The notes under the pieces were generated by a model. It was not told the origin of the DNA, did no database searches, and saw only the letters and a program-made list of their open reading frames with translations. This document shows, piece after piece, positions 62,246-64,000 of a stretch of 64,000 bases of DNA. Numbering within the stretch: the stretch's first letter is position 1; each line of letters starts with the position of its first letter. The translations under genes were made by a program, and so were the position numbers. Source of the stretch: Desulfofustis limnaeus (lineage in GTDB: Bacteria > Desulfobacterota > Desulfobulbia > Desulfobulbales > Desulfocapsaceae); assembly GCF_023169885.1 (NCBI RefSeq), contig NZ_AP025516.1, positions 1,426,001-1,490,000 of the forward strand. Reading direction: 5' to 3'.

Positions 62246-62321
62246 TGGTGACCCCAAGGGGACTCGAACCCCTGTTCCCGGCGTGAGAGGCCGGTGTCCT
62301 AGGCCACTAGACGATGGGGCC
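62246..62321 (-). tRNA. tRNA-Glu (CTC anticodon)
   Basis: A 76-nt cloverleaf with encoded CCA reads from 62321 to 62246. The acceptor stem GGCCCCA pairs with TGGGGTC (one G-U). The anticodon loop is CTCTCAC, anticodon CTC, and the T arm is AGGGG-TTCGAGT-CCCCT. Bases 62269-62290 are the core repeated at 34527-34548. The 3' end would be supplied by the integrated element. Confidence 0.95.
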
Positions 62322-62395
62322 ATGTGGCGAGATCGAATCATTTACCGAAATGGCCAGGGAATGTCAAGCGATAGTTCCCGGCCGGTTGTTTTTCC

Positions 62396-63952
62396 TCAGC
62401 GGCCGAATCGTTGGGTGATTTCTCTGGTCCGGGACGCCAGGTCGTTACTCAGGAATTCTGCGGCGCAGCGCCAGCGCCAGTTACCCTCGGGGACGCCGGG
62501 GGTGTTCATGCGGCAATCCGAACCGAAGCCGAGCAGATCCTGCAGCGGTGTGACGGCCAGGGCCGCAACCGAGGAGAGGGCGAGGTAGAGCAGGTCCTCG
62601 TGGATTGGGCTGTGGTCGTGCATCTCCCGATTGGCAAAGCGCTTGATGCGCTGCTGGTCGTTTTCGGTGAGGCGTTCGGAGAGGAACCAGCCGAGGGTGG
62701 TGTCGTTGTCGTGGGTACCGGTGTAGACGACGCAGCGGGGCGAGGTGAAATTGTAGGGCAAAAACGGGTTGGCTGGGTTGCCGTCGAAGGCGAACTGCAG
62801 CACCTTCATGCCGGGCAGGTCCAGGTTGTCGCGCAGGGCGATGACTTCTGGGGAGATGTCGCCCAGGTCCTCGGCGATGATGTCCAGTGGCCCGAGGCGG
62901 TCGTGTACGGCGTGGAAGAAGGTGGCTCCGGGGCCGGGTTCCCAGGTTCCGTTGAGAGCCGTCTCTTCGTCAGCCGGTACCGCCCAGTAGGATTCGAAGG
63001 CGCGGAAATGGTCGATGCGCACCACGTCCACCAGATCGAAAACGCACCTGAGGCGGGAGACCCACCAGTCGATGAGGTGTTTTTGCACGTCGCGATCAGT
63101 GCTGTGCCAGCGATAGAGAGGGTTGCCCCACCGTTGCCCGGTGGCGCTGAAGTAATCGGGCGGCACACCGGCGACGCGCAATGGCTGCAGGGTTTTGGGG
63201 TGCAATTCGAAGAGATCGGTATGGGCCCAGACATCGGCGCTGTCGAGACCGATATAGATGGGGATGTCGCCAATCAGGCGGATCTTGCGTTGTGCCGCCC
63301 CCTTTTTCAGGCGGGACCATTGGGCCAGAAACAAGCGCTGCTCGAACAGGTAGTACTCGATGCGGCTCCGATAGGCGGCCCGGGCCTTGGTGAGCGCTTT
63401 AGGTTCCCGCCGGGCCAGACCCCTGGGCCAGGAAAACCAAGGGGCGTTGCGGTGGGCTTCCTTGATTGCCATGAACAGGGCGAAGTCTTGCATCCACGGC
63501 TCCGGTCCCGGTTGGTCGGCGAACAGGTCGGCGTGTCTGCTGCTGCGGGAGAATCGGTGAAAGGCCTGATCCAACAGCTGCGATTTGAAGCGGGCCACCC
63601 GCTGATAGTCGACCAGATAGGGGGAGAAATCGCCACCGGCGGCCAGCTCCGCCGTGGTGATCAGTCCTTGATCATGGAGCAGCTGCGGTGCCAGCAGCAG
63701 CGGCGACCCGGCACGGGCCGAGGTGCTCATGTAGGGTGAATTGTCAAACACCGGGTTGGTCGGGCAGGTCGGCAGGATCTGCCAGTAGCGTTGACCGGCG
63801 GCAGCCAAAAAATCGAGAAACGCCAACGCGGCCGGACCGATGTCGCCGATGCCGAACGGTCCCGGCAATGAGGTCAGGTGGGCGAGAATGCCGCTGGCGC
63901 GTTCGTCGTGGAGAAAGGTTCTGGCGGCTGGAACGGGGGGGCGCGTGGACAT
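62396..63952 (-). CDS. malQ: 4-alpha-glucanotransferase (GH77 amylomaltase)
   Basis: The 518-residue protein starts at ATG 63952. GH77 blocks appear in order: RASGILAHLTSLPGPFGIGD, RYWQILPTCPT, SPYMSTSARAGSPLL, GDIPIYIGLDSADVWA, VRIDHFRAFESYWAVP with the nucleophile Asp, IAEDLGDISPEV with the acid/base Glu, and YTGTHDNDTTLGW with the third acidic residue. It transfers maltodextrin chains in glycogen or maltose metabolism in the cytoplasm. It is normal in length and GC-rich, and marks the return to core chromosome beyond the tRNA. Confidence 0.96.
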   Translation of the reverse strand: MSTRPPVPAARTFLHDERASGILAHLTSLPGPFGIGDIGPAALAFLDFLAAAGQRYWQILPTCPTNPVFDNSPYMSTSARAGSPLLLAPQLLHDQGLITTAELAAGGDFSPYLVDYQRVARFKSQLLDQAFHRFSRSSRHADLFADQPGPEPWMQDFALFMAIKEAHRNAPWFSWPRGLARREPKALTKARAAYRSRIEYYLFEQRLFLAQWSRLKKGAAQRKIRLIGDIPIYIGLDSADVWAHTDLFELHPKTLQPLRVAGVPPDYFSATGQRWGNPLYRWHSTDRDVQKHLIDWWVSRLRCVFDLVDVVRIDHFRAFESYWAVPADEETALNGTWEPGPGATFFHAVHDRLGPLDIIAEDLGDISPEVIALRDNLDLPGMKVLQFAFDGNPANPFLPYNFTSPRCVVYTGTHDNDTTLGWFLSERLTENDQQRIKRFANREMHDHSPIHEDLLYLALSSVAALAVTPLQDLLGFGSDCRMNTPGVPEGNWRWRCAAEFLSNDLASRTREITQRFGR

Positions 63953-64000
63953 GGTCAGACTCCCAAATGCGGCTGTGCCGGGATGTGCAAAGAGTCGGAA

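Larger units (their letters stand above)
34527..62290. mobile_element. candidate 27.8-kb tRNA-Glu integrative element carrying a cassette array
   Basis: The interval is bounded by the 22-bp direct repeat of the tRNA-Glu core. At the tRNA end are, in order, a Rep-type initiator, a small DNA-binding protein and a tyrosine integrase. A second 22-nt direct repeat (AAAACCCACA-N3-AACCCACAC) lies at 34641 and 62166, just inside each end, as expected for integrase arm sites. The AT-rich cassette genes inside contrast with the GC-rich flanks. No conjugation genes are seen, so it would be a non-self-transmissible or mobilisable element. Confidence 0.6.

Overview
The window looks like chromosome of a Gram-negative sulfur-metabolising bacterium, most likely a Desulfobulbales-type Desulfobacterota. 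This is an inference from several traits together: a sigma-54/NtrC-style two-component network, DASS and TauE/SafE anion transporters, a bacteriohemerythrin, a candidate UxxU selenoprotein, and many IS elements and group II introns. No rRNA gene was seen to settle the taxonomy.

Bases 1-18,800 are a dense signalling and transport region. It holds seven stand-alone or fused response-regulator receivers, two membrane histidine kinases, one NtrC-family sigma-54 activator, and two unusual proteins with a degenerate cytidylate-kinase-like fold (one fused to a receiver). Around these sit a CBS-domain protein, a DASS anion transporter, two universal stress proteins, a TauE/SafE permease and a PEP-synthase-like phosphohistidine protein. 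Sigma-54 type promoters lie upstream of the 2349 and 5138 genes. A cluster of TGTTAC sites fills the 1.74-2.28 kb intergenic region. Bases 18,800-25,400 carry a SelL-type selenoprotein with two in-frame TGA codons at the CxxC positions, a CsaA-like protein, a VOC protein, an EAL protein, a bacteriohemerythrin and a hybrid histidine kinase. Two 143-bp MITEs with 4-bp target duplications lie at 1595 and 23447.

Bases 25,575-31,600 are nested mobile DNA: a group II intron inside an IS66 element inside an IS1634-type element, next to a 5'-truncated M6-like protease. A second, class-C-like group II intron (32,617-34,502) follows a transcription terminator.

Bases 34,527-62,290 look like one integrative element. 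Its right end is tRNA-Glu(CTC) with an adjacent Rep/Xis-like/tyrosine-integrase module. Its left end is a 22-bp exact copy of the tRNA core embedded in a degenerate tRNA 3' end. Inside is an integron cassette array without an integron integrase (CALIN): nine recognisable attC sites plus one degenerate site. The cassettes encode a methyltransferase, a hotdog thioesterase, a DUF2971 protein, a TIR-domain protein, a small membrane protein, a uracil-glycosylase-like protein, HEPN-like proteins, an HNH nuclease and unknowns. A coiled-coil/GIY-YIG pair lies at one edge.

The array is heavily rearranged by IS elements: one IS4, one ISNCY/IS1182-like, three IS5 and four ISL3 copies, plus an ISL3-derived MITE. 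The 4-bp target duplications of the three IS5 copies are permuted among the copies. Undoing two IS5-mediated inversions puts every cassette in one orientation and rebuilds two broken genes. Beyond the tRNA the chromosome resumes with malQ.
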